Shown here in pieces: positions 1 to 7,511 of a stretch of 16,812 bases of DNA; the first letter of the stretch is position 1, and each line of letters begins with the position of its first letter. The position numbers and the translations under genes were made by a program. The stretch comes from Candidatus Aerophobota bacterium (GTDB taxonomy: Bacteria > Aerophobota > Aerophobia > Aerophobales > AE-B3A), in the NCBI GenBank assembly GCA_004376485.1, contig SOJT01000055.1:1-16812 (forward strand), read 5' to 3'. The notes under the pieces are model-generated. The model was not told the DNA's origin. It saw only the letters and a list, made by a program, of their open reading frames with translations, and did not search any database.

Positions 1-257
1 AACCCGAATTCCTCCTTAAAGACATGCAGTACCCTCACCTTTGTCACTGTCTCCACAAAGGGAGCTTTTACGTGGAGTCCTGGTTGGGTAGTTCTCACAT
101 ATCTTCCAAACCTCCTGATTACCCCTAGCTCTTCCGGTCCAATGGAGTAAAAGAGAGCGGCCAAAACCACTATGATGATAATCCCTAAGACAGCCAGTCC
201 AATCCATTTTTTGTTTATGGGAATACTAGGGAACCCCAACTCGTCCGCTAAAGGCAT
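1..257 (-). CDS. hflK: HflK-like SPFH/band 7 membrane protease regulator, N-terminal part
   Basis: Reading leftward from the ATG at 257, the frame stays open to the window edge and encodes about 85 residues. Residues 1-20 are a short cytoplasmic start, 21-43 form one hydrophobic anchor (core GLAVLGIIIIVVLAALF), and then comes the band 7 opening YSIGPEELGVIRRFGRYV, typical of HflK. A strong AAGGAGG site lies 5-6 bases upstream of the start. HflK and HflC form a membrane complex that modulates the FtsH protease; that role is known for the family and is inferred here. The rest of the gene, and a possible hflC, lie outside the window. A smaller open frame at 16-207 on the same strand is out of register and is not real. 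Confidence 0.85.
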   Translation of the reverse strand, partial: MPLADELGFPSIPINKKWIGLAVLGIIIIVVLAALFYSIGPEELGVIRRFGRYVRTTQPGLHVKAPFVETVTKVRVLHVFKEEFG

Positions 258-273
258 TTTTATCCTCCTTTAC

Positions 274-296
274 GCTTACCAAGTAAGCTTTTTTTT
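274..296 (+). terminator. Small hairpin followed by T8 in the hflK leader
   Basis: GCTTAC (274-279) and GTAAGC (283-288) form a 6-bp stem with a 3-base loop, followed directly by eight T residues on the plus strand. In that direction it looks like a weak intrinsic terminator. In the hflK direction it is a stem-loop just before the ribosome-binding site. The tight loop makes either role uncertain. Confidence 0.3.
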
Positions 297-309
297 GAGA
301 CACTTTTGA

Positions 310-337
310 AGTATACAATATTTGACGAAAATAGCAA
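310..337 (-). promoter_or_regulatory. Putative sigma70-type promoter for hflK
   Basis: On the minus strand TTGCTA (332-337) is separated by 16 bases from TATACT (310-315), which would start transcription near 303 and give a leader of about 45 bases before the hflK ATG. The -10 is good and the -35 only fair. Confidence 0.5.
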
Positions 338-355
338 GTGACCCCCTGGGATTTC

Positions 356-383
356 TTGACTTCCCCTCTGGTTAAAATAAAAT
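356..383 (+). promoter_or_regulatory. Putative sigma70-type promoter for the plus-strand gene run
   Basis: TTGACT (356-361), a 16-base spacer and TAAAAT (378-383) lie about 70 bases upstream of the fusion gene start. With the promoter at 310-337 it forms a divergent pair. Confidence 0.5.
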
Positions 384-455
384 AAACTTTGATCCTGTGA
401 AAATTAAGAGTCGAATCTGAGAATCAAGAGTGAATCCGGACAAACAGATAAAGAA

Positions 456-1556
456 ATGAGAATAATAAAAATAAATCCTGCCCATCCAGAGGACCACAAA
501 ATCAAAGAGGGTATCAGGGTCCTCAAGAACGGCGGATTGGTGGCCTTTCCCACGGATACAGTCTATGGATTGGGAGCAGATGCCGAGAGCTTAGAAGCGA
601 TTGATAGACTCTACCAGGTAAAGAAAAGACCTAGAGAAAAGCCCTTTATTCTCTTTCTGGCCAAGAAGGAGGAAATTCTTGACTTTACGGAAACAATCCC
701 CCTATCTGCACAAAGACTCATGAATAAATTCTGGCCCGGTCCTCTAACCCTTATATTTAAAGCTAGCAGCATTTCTCCTGCCACCTTGCTAAATCAACAA
801 GGGGAAATTGCCATAAGAGTTCCCTCACATCCCATCCCTCAAAAGCTCATTGAGAAAAACAAAATTCTCCTGGGGACTACCAGCGCTAATTTCTCAGGAG
901 AACCTAGTCCCCTGAGAGCAAGTCAGATTACCGCCTACCTAAAAGAAGAAATAGACTTGCTCCTGGACGGAGGGGAAGCGCTTTTAGGTGAGGAATCCAC
1001 TATAGTGAGAGCTACCAGCCGCGAGCTACAATTGATCAGAGAGGGATGGCTTCCCAGGGAGACCGTAGACAAGGAAGGCAAAGCGAAGGGGGATATTCTT
1101 TTTGTCTGCACAGGGAACACCTGCCGAAGTGTCATGGCCGAGGCTCTCCTCAAAAAACTATGGCCGGAAGAGCAATCCCATCGGGTTAAGATCCACTCGG
1201 CAGGAATAGCTGCTTTTTATGGGTCACCACCCGGAAAAATGACCCTAGAAGTGCTAAGGGAGAAGGGAATAAATGCTTCTTCTTATCGAAGCGCTCGCTC
1301 TGAAGGTGCGGCGCTAAAGATGGCTGATCTTATTCTGGTAATGGAAAAAGACCATAGAGAAAGAATTCTGCATCTTTATCCCCCGGCCCGGGGTAAGGTT
1401 TTTCTGCTAAAAGAGTTTGCCACAGGCTTAAAAGAAGAAATTTCTGATCCCATGGGAGGCTCCTACCAGAGCTATGAGAAGTGCTTCAAGGAAATTGAGG
1501 AAAATATAAAAGGGATTATAAAAAAACTCGGCTTGGACTATGATAGGGGAGCTTGA
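456..1556 (+). CDS. Fusion: threonylcarbamoyl-AMP synthase (YrdC/TsaC) + YwlE-type low-molecular-weight protein phosphatase
   Basis: This 366-residue protein has two enzymes in one frame. Residues 1 to about 205 are a YrdC/Sua5 domain with PTDTVYGLGADA (32-43), the KKRPREKP nucleotide-binding segment (56-63), TTSANFSGEP (141-150) and STIV (181-184). This family makes threonylcarbamoyl-AMP for the tRNA t6A modification. After a short linker, residues 212-360 form a low-molecular-weight phosphatase with the P-loop CTGNTCRS (C218 nucleophile, R224) and the general-acid motif DPMGGS (D331). The Thr at 222 matches the position that in Bacillus YwlE favours phosphoarginine over phosphotyrosine, where classical PTPs have Ile, so a protein-arginine phosphatase is the better guess. 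No strong ribosome-binding site precedes the ATG. In Bacillus the two functions are separate genes, ywlC and ywlE, in one operon. Both domains look intact. Confidence 0.9.
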   Translation: MRIIKINPAHPEDHKIKEGIRVLKNGGLVAFPTDTVYGLGADAESLEAIDRLYQVKKRPREKPFILFLAKKEEILDFTETIPLSAQRLMNKFWPGPLTLIFKASSISPATLLNQQGEIAIRVPSHPIPQKLIEKNKILLGTTSANFSGEPSPLRASQITAYLKEEIDLLLDGGEALLGEESTIVRATSRELQLIREGWLPRETVDKEGKAKGDILFVCTGNTCRSVMAEALLKKLWPEEQSHRVKIHSAGIAAFYGSPPGKMTLEVLREKGINASSYRSARSEGAALKMADLILVMEKDHRERILHLYPPARGKVFLLKEFATGLKEEISDPMGGSYQSYEKCFKEIEENIKGIIKKLGLDYDRGA

Positions 1557-1573
1557 GGGGACCCTTCCTCAAG
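1552..1573 (+). other. Inverted repeat over the stop codon of the fusion gene
   Basis: CTTGAGG (1552-1558) and CCTCAAG (1567-1573) are perfect 7-base arms with an 8-base loop, overlapping the TGA stop. No T-tract follows, so it is at best a stabilising or attenuating hairpin rather than a typical terminator. Confidence 0.35.
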
Positions 1574-1578
1574 AACTG

Positions 1579-1606
1579 TTGACAAACAGACCTGATACGT
1601 TATATT
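1579..1606 (+). promoter_or_regulatory. Strong putative sigma70-type promoter upstream of the dCMP deaminase gene
   Basis: Consensus TTGACA (1579-1584), a 16-base spacer and TATATT (1601-1606) lie in the 128-base gap. It would initiate near 1613, about 70 bases before the deaminase start, and could drive the deaminase, V-ATPase and downstream genes independently of the fusion gene. Confidence 0.6.
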
Positions 1607-1684
1607 GGAGCATCGAAAAACAAAAATTATGATGATTGGAAACATTTAGGAACACAGGATTTTTCCCAAAGCCAAGATAGAAGA

Positions 1685-2167
1685 ATGAAAGAGAAACGTC
1701 CCTCATGGGATGATTATTTTATGGAAATCGCGCATCTCATCACCTCTCGTTCCACCTGCCTCAGAAGAAAAGTAGGAGCTCTATTGGTTAAGGACAAAAG
1801 GATTCTTTCTACGGGTTACAATGGAGCCCCCCGCCATCTACCCCATTGTGAAGAGATAGGGTGTCTGCGGGATAAATTGAAGATTCCATCTGGCGAGAGA
1901 CAGGAGATATGCCGGGGTCTACATGCTGAACAGAATGCTATTATTCAGGCAGCCATGCATGGCACCGGAGTGAAAGGATCGGTTCTTTACTGCACCCACC
2001 AGCCGTGTTTGACCTGTGCCAAAATGATCATCAATGTGGGGATAGGAAAAGTTTTCTTCCAGGGTAATTATCCAGATTCTTTAGCTTTAGAGATGCTGAA
2101 GGAGGCTAAAGTTAAACTTATCAAAAGGGGAGCTCAATATGCCCAGACAGGTTCTAGAAAAAATTAA
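1685..2167 (+). CDS. comEB: dCMP deaminase (ComEB family)
   Basis: This 160-residue cytidine/deoxycytidylate deaminase-fold enzyme carries the zinc motif HAEQNAI (H80, catalytic E82) and PCLTC (C108, C111). Extra His and Cys residues at 51-76 resemble the second zinc site seen in dCMP deaminases. The family converts dCMP to dUMP, supplying thymidylate synthesis in the cytosol; that substrate is inferred from the best-matching subfamily. The length is normal. The ATG at 1685 has only a weak purine-rich site before it, but the N-terminal sequence (RPSWDDYFMEIA) fits the family start. Its last 29 bases overlap the start of the next gene, suggesting translational coupling. Confidence 0.9.
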   Translation: MKEKRPSWDDYFMEIAHLITSRSTCLRRKVGALLVKDKRILSTGYNGAPRHLPHCEEIGCLRDKLKIPSGERQEICRGLHAEQNAIIQAAMHGTGVKGSVLYCTHQPCLTCAKMIINVGIGKVFFQGNYPDSLALEMLKEAKVKLIKRGAQYAQTGSRKN

Positions 2168-2465
2168 AGAAGCAGAAAAAAAAGCCGAGACAGTTATAGA
2201 GGGAGGGAGAAGAGAAAAAGAAAGAATGTTAGGAGAAGCGGAAAAAGAAGCAAAGGAAATAATCGCCAAATCACAGGAAGAAGCAAGAAAAGAAGGAGAA
2301 AAGATAAAAAAAAGACTTTTATATGAAGCCGAGGAAGAGATAAAGCAAATCGGGAAAGAATTTGAAATGGAGAGGAAGAAAATCGAAGAGAATAGCAAGA
2401 AAAATTTAAAAGAGGTTGTACAGTTTATTGCCCAAAGAGCAAAGAAATTCTGGGTCGAATCTTAA
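2139..2465 (+). CDS. V-type/archaeal-type ATPase stalk subunit H (AhaH/NtpF-like)
   Basis: This is a 108-residue, very Glu/Lys-rich protein that should be almost entirely coiled coil from about residue 3 to 95. It resembles the small H (G-like) peripheral-stalk subunit of bacterial V-type ATPases, which pairs with subunit E to brace the catalytic head against subunit I. A good AGGGGAG site sits before the ATG, inside the deaminase gene, and the reading frames overlap by 29 bases. The identification rests mainly on composition, length and the subunit I gene starting 24 bases downstream. On sequence alone a generic coiled-coil protein would be hard to exclude. Confidence 0.75.
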   Translation: MPRQVLEKIKEAEKKAETVIEGGRREKERMLGEAEKEAKEIIAKSQEEARKEGEKIKKRLLYEAEEEIKQIGKEFEMERKKIEENSKKNLKEVVQFIAQRAKKFWVES

Positions 2466-2489
2466 GTGAGCTTCTTGAGAGGGTAGAAG

Positions 2490-4448
2490 ATGGCTGTAGC
2501 AGAAATGAGAAAAGTTTACCTCATTGCCGAGGAGAGTCTAAGAGATTCCATAATCAGGAAGCTGCGGGAATTAGCTCTTTTCCAACCTGAGACTGTGGAT
2601 GGCAAATCTTTTGCCTCTTCCTTCAAGCCGCCCCGGGTGGAAACGGACCAGCTGGAGGAGGCAATCTCTCATCTCAGCTGGACTATAGATTATCTGGGGC
2701 AGTTCGAAGAGAAAAAGTTTGGTTTGGGGCTTTTTCCCACCAAGATAATGGTCAAAGAGGGGGATTATTTTCACTGGATTAAGAATTTTGATTGGCAAGG
2801 GATCTTCCAGAGATGCTCAGAATTTAAGGATAGGCTGGAAAAATTAAGGGAAGAGAAAAACAATCTCTTTGAACGACTTCACTTCCTGCATCACTGGGAA
2901 GAGCTTCCCCTTCCTCTGGAAAGATTAAGGGAAGGTAAGTACATTATTTACCGGTCAGGAATAGTCCCCAGGGAGAATGGACCCGATCTTAAGAGCAAAC
3001 TAGATGAGCTGAAGACAACTTACCTCCACATCGTCAAAGAAGAGGCAAATGAATTATATTTCCTTCTCGCCTGCTCCAGGGAAAATTCGGAGGAGGTGGA
3101 ATCTATATTTCAAAAACTCAGAGTGGAAAAAGTCTTCTTCAAGGAGCTGGGGACCCCTGGAGGAAAAATCAAGGAAATGAAGGACAGAATCACCCAGATA
3201 GAAAAAGAGATATCTGCCATAGAGACTAAATCTAGGCATCTAGTAAAGGAAAGAATCAAACTTATGAGTCTCCATGATCATTTCTACAACCTTCTTCGGG
3301 AGAGAAAGGTGGCCTCGGGCACCCGATCAAGCTCTTATACTTTCGTCCTCGAAGGTTGGGTAAAAAAGGAGGATCTCTCTGGCCTCAGGAGAGGCCTGAA
3401 AGAGTTCTCCTCCTTGGAGATGGTGGTGCGTTCAGCAGGAGAAAAAGGAGAAGGAAAAATACCCGTTGCCCTTTCTAATCGCCGTTTTTTCAAGCCTTTT
3501 GAGTTTGTGACCAATCTCTATGGACTACCACTTTACTTTGAAGTTGATCCTACCCCTTTCATGGCTCCTTTCTTTGCTCTCTTTCTTGCTTTTTGTTTGA
3601 CAGACGGGGGATACGGAATTATCCTGGCCGCATTGGCCTACCTCGGCCTTAAGAAAATGAAGATAGGGGAAGAGGGAAAGAAGCTTTTCTACATTCTCTT
3701 CATCAGCGGGTTGATCACTGTAGTAGTGGGCACTCTGACCGGAGGGATATTCGGGGTACAATTCTCAGCGCTCCCTGCTTTCCTCTCCCCTCTCAAGCGG
3801 CTGGTTTTGTTCAACCCATTAACCCAACCCATGATTTTTCTGGCGATCGCTCTGGGTATGGGAATTGTCCATATTCTCCTGGGAATAGCCCTGGAAATAT
3901 GGGATTCTTTAAGGAAAGGAGAAATAGCTACAGCTCTTCTTGATGAAGTCCCCTGGATTTCAATTATCTTGGGAGCAATTTTGCTTGGGCTAGGCAGGTT
4001 CGGGTATCTAGGAGAAACCTCCGGCACTTTTGGTCTTATTATGCTCCTGGGAGGAGCAGGAACTTTGTTCATATTTGCTGGAAGAAGTAGCAAGAACCTC
4101 TTTATAAGACTGGGGAAGGGGATCTATCAGATCTATGGAGTGGTGGGACTCTTTGGTGATATTCTCTCTTATTCGCGTCTTTTGGCCCTTGGACTAGCTA
4201 CCAGTGTCATTGCTACCATAGTAAATACCCTAGCCAGGATGGCTTCCGAAATACCCCTGGTAGGTCCTGTTGCTATGGTTATCATCCTCATAGGAGGCCA
4301 CCTGGGCAACATAGGTATAAATTGTCTCTCTGGATTTATTCACACTGCACGTTTGCAATATGTGGAGTTCTTTGGTAAGTTCTACCAGGGTGGAGGACAA
4401 AGTTTTATACCCTTCAAAGGGGAGGGAAAATACATCGCTTTGTCCTGA
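2490..4448 (+). CDS. ntpI: V-type ATPase subunit I (a-subunit, membrane stator)
   Basis: This 652-residue protein has the two-part layout of V/A-ATPase subunit I. The soluble arm spans residues 1 to about 335, with coiled segments near 108-128 and 225-255. The membrane domain covers about 355-625 with several hydrophobic helices. The ion-channel segment SYSRLLALGLA (560-570) contains Arg563, the conserved arginine facing the rotor ring. The ending CLSGFIHTARLQYVEFFGKFY and the GGG(x)nFxPF motif are family hallmarks. It conducts H+ or Na+ between membrane and rotor. A GAGGG ribosome-binding site precedes the ATG. The genes for rotor ring K and for E, C, F, A, B and D, which normally follow, are not here: the next gene, 33 bases on, is an alcohol dehydrogenase. 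Confidence 0.95.
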   Translation: MAVAEMRKVYLIAEESLRDSIIRKLRELALFQPETVDGKSFASSFKPPRVETDQLEEAISHLSWTIDYLGQFEEKKFGLGLFPTKIMVKEGDYFHWIKNFDWQGIFQRCSEFKDRLEKLREEKNNLFERLHFLHHWEELPLPLERLREGKYIIYRSGIVPRENGPDLKSKLDELKTTYLHIVKEEANELYFLLACSRENSEEVESIFQKLRVEKVFFKELGTPGGKIKEMKDRITQIEKEISAIETKSRHLVKERIKLMSLHDHFYNLLRERKVASGTRSSSYTFVLEGWVKKEDLSGLRRGLKEFSSLEMVVRSAGEKGEGKIPVALSNRRFFKPFEFVTNLYGLPLYFEVDPTPFMAPFFALFLAFCLTDGGYGIILAALAYLGLKKMKIGEEGKKLFYILFISGLITVVVGTLTGGIFGVQFSALPAFLSPLKRLVLFNPLTQPMIFLAIALGMGIVHILLGIALEIWDSLRKGEIATALLDEVPWISIILGAILLGLGRFGYLGETSGTFGLIMLLGGAGTLFIFAGRSSKNLFIRLGKGIYQIYGVVGLFGDILSYSRLLALGLATSVIATIVNTLARMASEIPLVGPVAMVIILIGGHLGNIGINCLSGFIHTARLQYVEFFGKFYQGGGQSFIPFKGEGKYIALS

Positions 4449-4481
4449 AAAAAAGAAAGATCTATCTCTGAGGGAAGAACA

Positions 4482-5663
4482 ATGAACTCGGAATTTACAT
4501 TTTATCTTCCTACCAAAGTTTACTTCGGTGAGTACGCAAGCACAAAGGTGGGAGAGGAAACCAGAAAGCTCAGCCAGAAGGCTCTCATAGTGACTGATGG
4601 GAATCTCATTCACAAAATCAGAAACAAAGAGAAAATAGAAGATTCCTTAAACAAAGCAGGAGTAAAAACCATCCTCTGGGAAAAAGTTTCGAGCAATCCT
4701 CCTCTCAGTATAGCAGAGGAGGGAGCTGAGCTCGCCCGGAAGGAAAAATGTGACCTAATAATAGGATTGGGAGGAGGAAGCGTTATCGATGTGGCAAAGG
4801 GAATCTCTGTAATCTGCACTAATCCACCTCCTCTTAGCCTTTACCTTGGCAGGGACAAGATCGGAAAACCTCCTCTTCCTCTCATCGCCATTCCTACCAC
4901 CGCCGGCACCGGAAGCGAGGTAAATCCCTATGCCGTATTTACCAATCCCAAAAGGAATCCACCTCAAAAAGAAATTATGGCAGACTCTCTGCTCTTCCCA
5001 AGAGTAGCCCTGGTAGACCCTCAGCTCACTCTTTCTTTGCCTGCTTCGGTTACTGCGGATACGGGAATAGATGCTCTCTGCCATGCTATTGAAAGCTATA
5101 CCTCAAATAAATCCCAGCCTTTCAGCGAAATGCTGGCCTTAGAAGCTATTCAGATCCTGGCACATTACTTGCCCCAGGTTATGAGGGATCTAGAGAATAT
5201 TGAGATTCGTTCCTACTGTTTATACGCCTCTCTTCTGGCTGGAATAGCTATTGCTCAAACTGGAACAACTCTGATTCACGGAATGGGGTATAAACTCACC
5301 GCCCGTCTGGGTATTACCCATGGCAGAGCCAATGGAATCCTCCTTCCCTGGGTGTCTGAATTTAATCTTCAGACTAACCCTCTAAAATATGCCCTTTTAG
5401 CTAAAAGCTTAGGGGAAGAGGTAAAAGGACAGGGGCAGGAAGAAGCAGCAAGACGCTCGGTAAATGGGATAAGAAGAATTCTGGCAGAGGTGGGTCTGCC
5501 GGAAAAACTAAACAGGGAAGAGATAAGAAAGCATACCATTGAGGAATTTGCCAGAGAGATTATGCAGAATAAACGAAGATTAAGCAATAATCCGCGTCTG
5601 GCGACTTTAGAGGATGTAGTAGGAATCTACGAGAAGGCTTTGGGGAACCATAAAGAAAGTTAA
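4482..5663 (+). CDS. Iron-containing alcohol dehydrogenase family protein
   Basis: This 393-residue protein is a complete group III (iron-activated) alcohol dehydrogenase. The dinucleotide-binding motif GGGSVIDVAK is at 97-106 and TTAGTGSEV at 139-147. The four metal ligands match the spacing in FucO: D197, H201 (TGIDALCHAIE), H266 and H280 (HGMGY...THGRANG). Such enzymes reduce aldehydes or ketones with NAD(P)H, or oxidise alcohols, glycerol or propanediols. The substrate cannot be read from the sequence. It starts 33 bases after subunit I with a GAGGGAAG site and ends 11 bases before glmS, so it is probably co-transcribed with both. Nothing appears missing. Confidence 0.92.
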   Translation: MNSEFTFYLPTKVYFGEYASTKVGEETRKLSQKALIVTDGNLIHKIRNKEKIEDSLNKAGVKTILWEKVSSNPPLSIAEEGAELARKEKCDLIIGLGGGSVIDVAKGISVICTNPPPLSLYLGRDKIGKPPLPLIAIPTTAGTGSEVNPYAVFTNPKRNPPQKEIMADSLLFPRVALVDPQLTLSLPASVTADTGIDALCHAIESYTSNKSQPFSEMLALEAIQILAHYLPQVMRDLENIEIRSYCLYASLLAGIAIAQTGTTLIHGMGYKLTARLGITHGRANGILLPWVSEFNLQTNPLKYALLAKSLGEEVKGQGQEEAARRSVNGIRRILAEVGLPEKLNREEIRKHTIEEFAREIMQNKRRLSNNPRLATLEDVVGIYEKALGNHKES

Positions 5664-5674
5664 GGAGGTTCCAG

Positions 5675-7507
5675 ATGTGTGGTATCGTAGGGTACGTTGG
5701 AGACAAAGCGGTGGATACTTTGCTGATTGTAAGCCTGGAAAGGCTGGAATATCGTGGATACGATTCTGCCGGCATTGCTACTCTGAACGGGGGAAAACTG
5801 GGGATAAGAAAACAGGTAGGTAAGATTCAAGTTTTGAAAGAAATTCTAAAAGAAGAGCCCCTGGAAGGTCAGTTAGGAATCGCACACACCCGTTGGGCTA
5901 CTCATGGGGAGCCCAGTACGGAGAATGCCCATCCCCTCACCGATTGTAAGAGTGAGGTGGCTGTAGTGCATAACGGAATTATTGAAAATTATACCGAGAT
6001 AAAGAAGGAGCTCCTTAGAGAGGGGCACATTTTCCGTACCCAGACAGACACTGAAGTCATCGCCCACTTGATAGAAAAGCATTTAAATAAAAACCTTCTG
6101 GTGGCGGTGCAGAAAGCGGTAAAAAGACTGGAGGGAAGCTACGCTCTGGCAGTAATATCTATAAAAGATCCCGACAGAATTGTGGTAGCTCGATACAGAT
6201 CCCCCCTGGTCATTGGGGTAGGGAGAAATGAAAACTTTGTGGCTTCCGATGCTTCAGCTATTCTTAATCTGACTTCCAATATGATCTTCATGGAGGACGG
6301 GCAGATTGGATTCATAACCAGGAGAAGGATTAAGATACTTGATAGAGAAGGCAAGCCTCAAGAGAAAAAGGTCAAGATCGTTAAGTGGCACCTTCTGGGA
6401 GGACCTCAAAGGGATGGATACAGACACTTTATGCTTAAAGAAATCCATGAGCAGCCTGTCGTCATCCGGAATGTTCTTCAGCGAAGAGTTTCTCAAGATG
6501 CCAAAAGAATCTACTTCGAGCATACCAATATCACTAAAGAAAAGCTTCTCAATATAGGTAGGGTTATCATCCAAGCCTGCGGAACTTCCTGGAACGCTGG
6601 CCTGGTGGGTAAATACCTCTTTGAAAAGTATCTGCGCCTCCCTACCGAGGTCGATCTTTCCTCCGAGTTTAGATACCGTATGCCTGTAGTTAGAGGAGAT
6701 ACCCTGGTTATGGCCATCTCTCAATCGGGAGAGACCGCCGATACCCTGGCCGGGATCAGGCTGGCTAAAAGTATGTTCCTGGATGTTCTCTCTTTATGCA
6801 ACACTATAGAGAGCACCATAGCTCGAGAATCGGATGGAGTTATCTATGTTTTTGCTGGTCCAGAGATTGGAGTAGCCTCCACCAAAGCTTACACCGCTGA
6901 GCTTCTGGCCTTATTTCTTCTCACCATTTACTCGGGAAGGCTCAAAGGGACGCTTTCTGAGGAGGAGGCTATGCGGATGCTAGAAGAACTAAAGAAGATC
7001 CCCTACTATATGGAGGAAATGCTTGATAACCAAAAAGAAGTTTTGGAATGTGCCGAGAAATACTATCAATCATCCAATTTCCTCTTCCTGGGGAGAAAGT
7101 TCAATTACGCTACCGCCCTGGAAGGAGCCTTAAAGCTTAAGGAAATCTCCTACATCCATGCTGAAGGGTATGCCGCTGGCGAGATGAAACACGGACCCCT
7201 GGCTTTGGTGGATGAGAGAATGCCGGTAGTTTGCATAGCTCCTAAAGACTCGGTTTACCAGAAGATGATCAGCAACATCCAGGAGGTGAAGGCAAGACGA
7301 GGCAAAGTCATCGCCATTGCCACCCGAGGAGATGAGGAAATTACCAAATTAGTTGATCATACCATTTTTATTCCTCCCATCCGGGAAGAATTCTCCCCCA
7401 TTTTAACAGTTATTCCCCTGCAACTTTTTGCTTACCATGTGGCTATGAAACGGGGCTGCCACGTGGACCAGCCAAGAAACTTAGCCAAAAGTGTCACTGT
7501 GGAGTAA
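5675..7507 (+). CDS. glmS: Glutamine--fructose-6-phosphate aminotransferase (isomerizing)
   Basis: This 610-residue protein is a full-length GlmS. The N-terminal glutaminase domain has the nucleophile Cys2 after Met removal, HTRWATHG (71-78) and N100-G101. Two SIS domains follow, with QSGETADT (350-357), Glu490 and His506. The C-terminal tail DQPRNLAKSVTVE includes Lys605, the residue that binds sugar phosphate in E. coli GlmS. It makes glucosamine-6-phosphate for UDP-GlcNAc, peptidoglycan and other glycans. A near-perfect AAGGAGG site precedes the ATG. The 11-base gap from the upstream gene leaves no room for a glmS ribozyme, so any feedback control must come from elsewhere. Confidence 0.98.
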   Translation: MCGIVGYVGDKAVDTLLIVSLERLEYRGYDSAGIATLNGGKLGIRKQVGKIQVLKEILKEEPLEGQLGIAHTRWATHGEPSTENAHPLTDCKSEVAVVHNGIIENYTEIKKELLREGHIFRTQTDTEVIAHLIEKHLNKNLLVAVQKAVKRLEGSYALAVISIKDPDRIVVARYRSPLVIGVGRNENFVASDASAILNLTSNMIFMEDGQIGFITRRRIKILDREGKPQEKKVKIVKWHLLGGPQRDGYRHFMLKEIHEQPVVIRNVLQRRVSQDAKRIYFEHTNITKEKLLNIGRVIIQACGTSWNAGLVGKYLFEKYLRLPTEVDLSSEFRYRMPVVRGDTLVMAISQSGETADTLAGIRLAKSMFLDVLSLCNTIESTIARESDGVIYVFAGPEIGVASTKAYTAELLALFLLTIYSGRLKGTLSEEEAMRMLEELKKIPYYMEEMLDNQKEVLECAEKYYQSSNFLFLGRKFNYATALEGALKLKEISYIHAEGYAAGEMKHGPLALVDERMPVVCIAPKDSVYQKMISNIQEVKARRGKVIAIATRGDEEITKLVDHTIFIPPIREEFSPILTVIPLQLFAYHVAMKRGCHVDQPRNLAKSVTVE

Positions 7508-7511
7508 GTAA

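Noticed and set aside
16..207. 63-residue minus-strand frame at the left edge
   Set aside because: It is out of register with the real hflK frame, which has a ribosome-binding site, an anchor helix and band 7 motifs.
3689..4093. 134-residue minus-strand frame opposite ntpI
   Set aside because: It is the complement shadow of the membrane domain, with Pro/Arg/Ile-rich low-credibility sequence and no start signal.
5664..5674. A glmS ribozyme upstream of glmS
   Set aside because: The gap to the preceding gene is only 11 bases.
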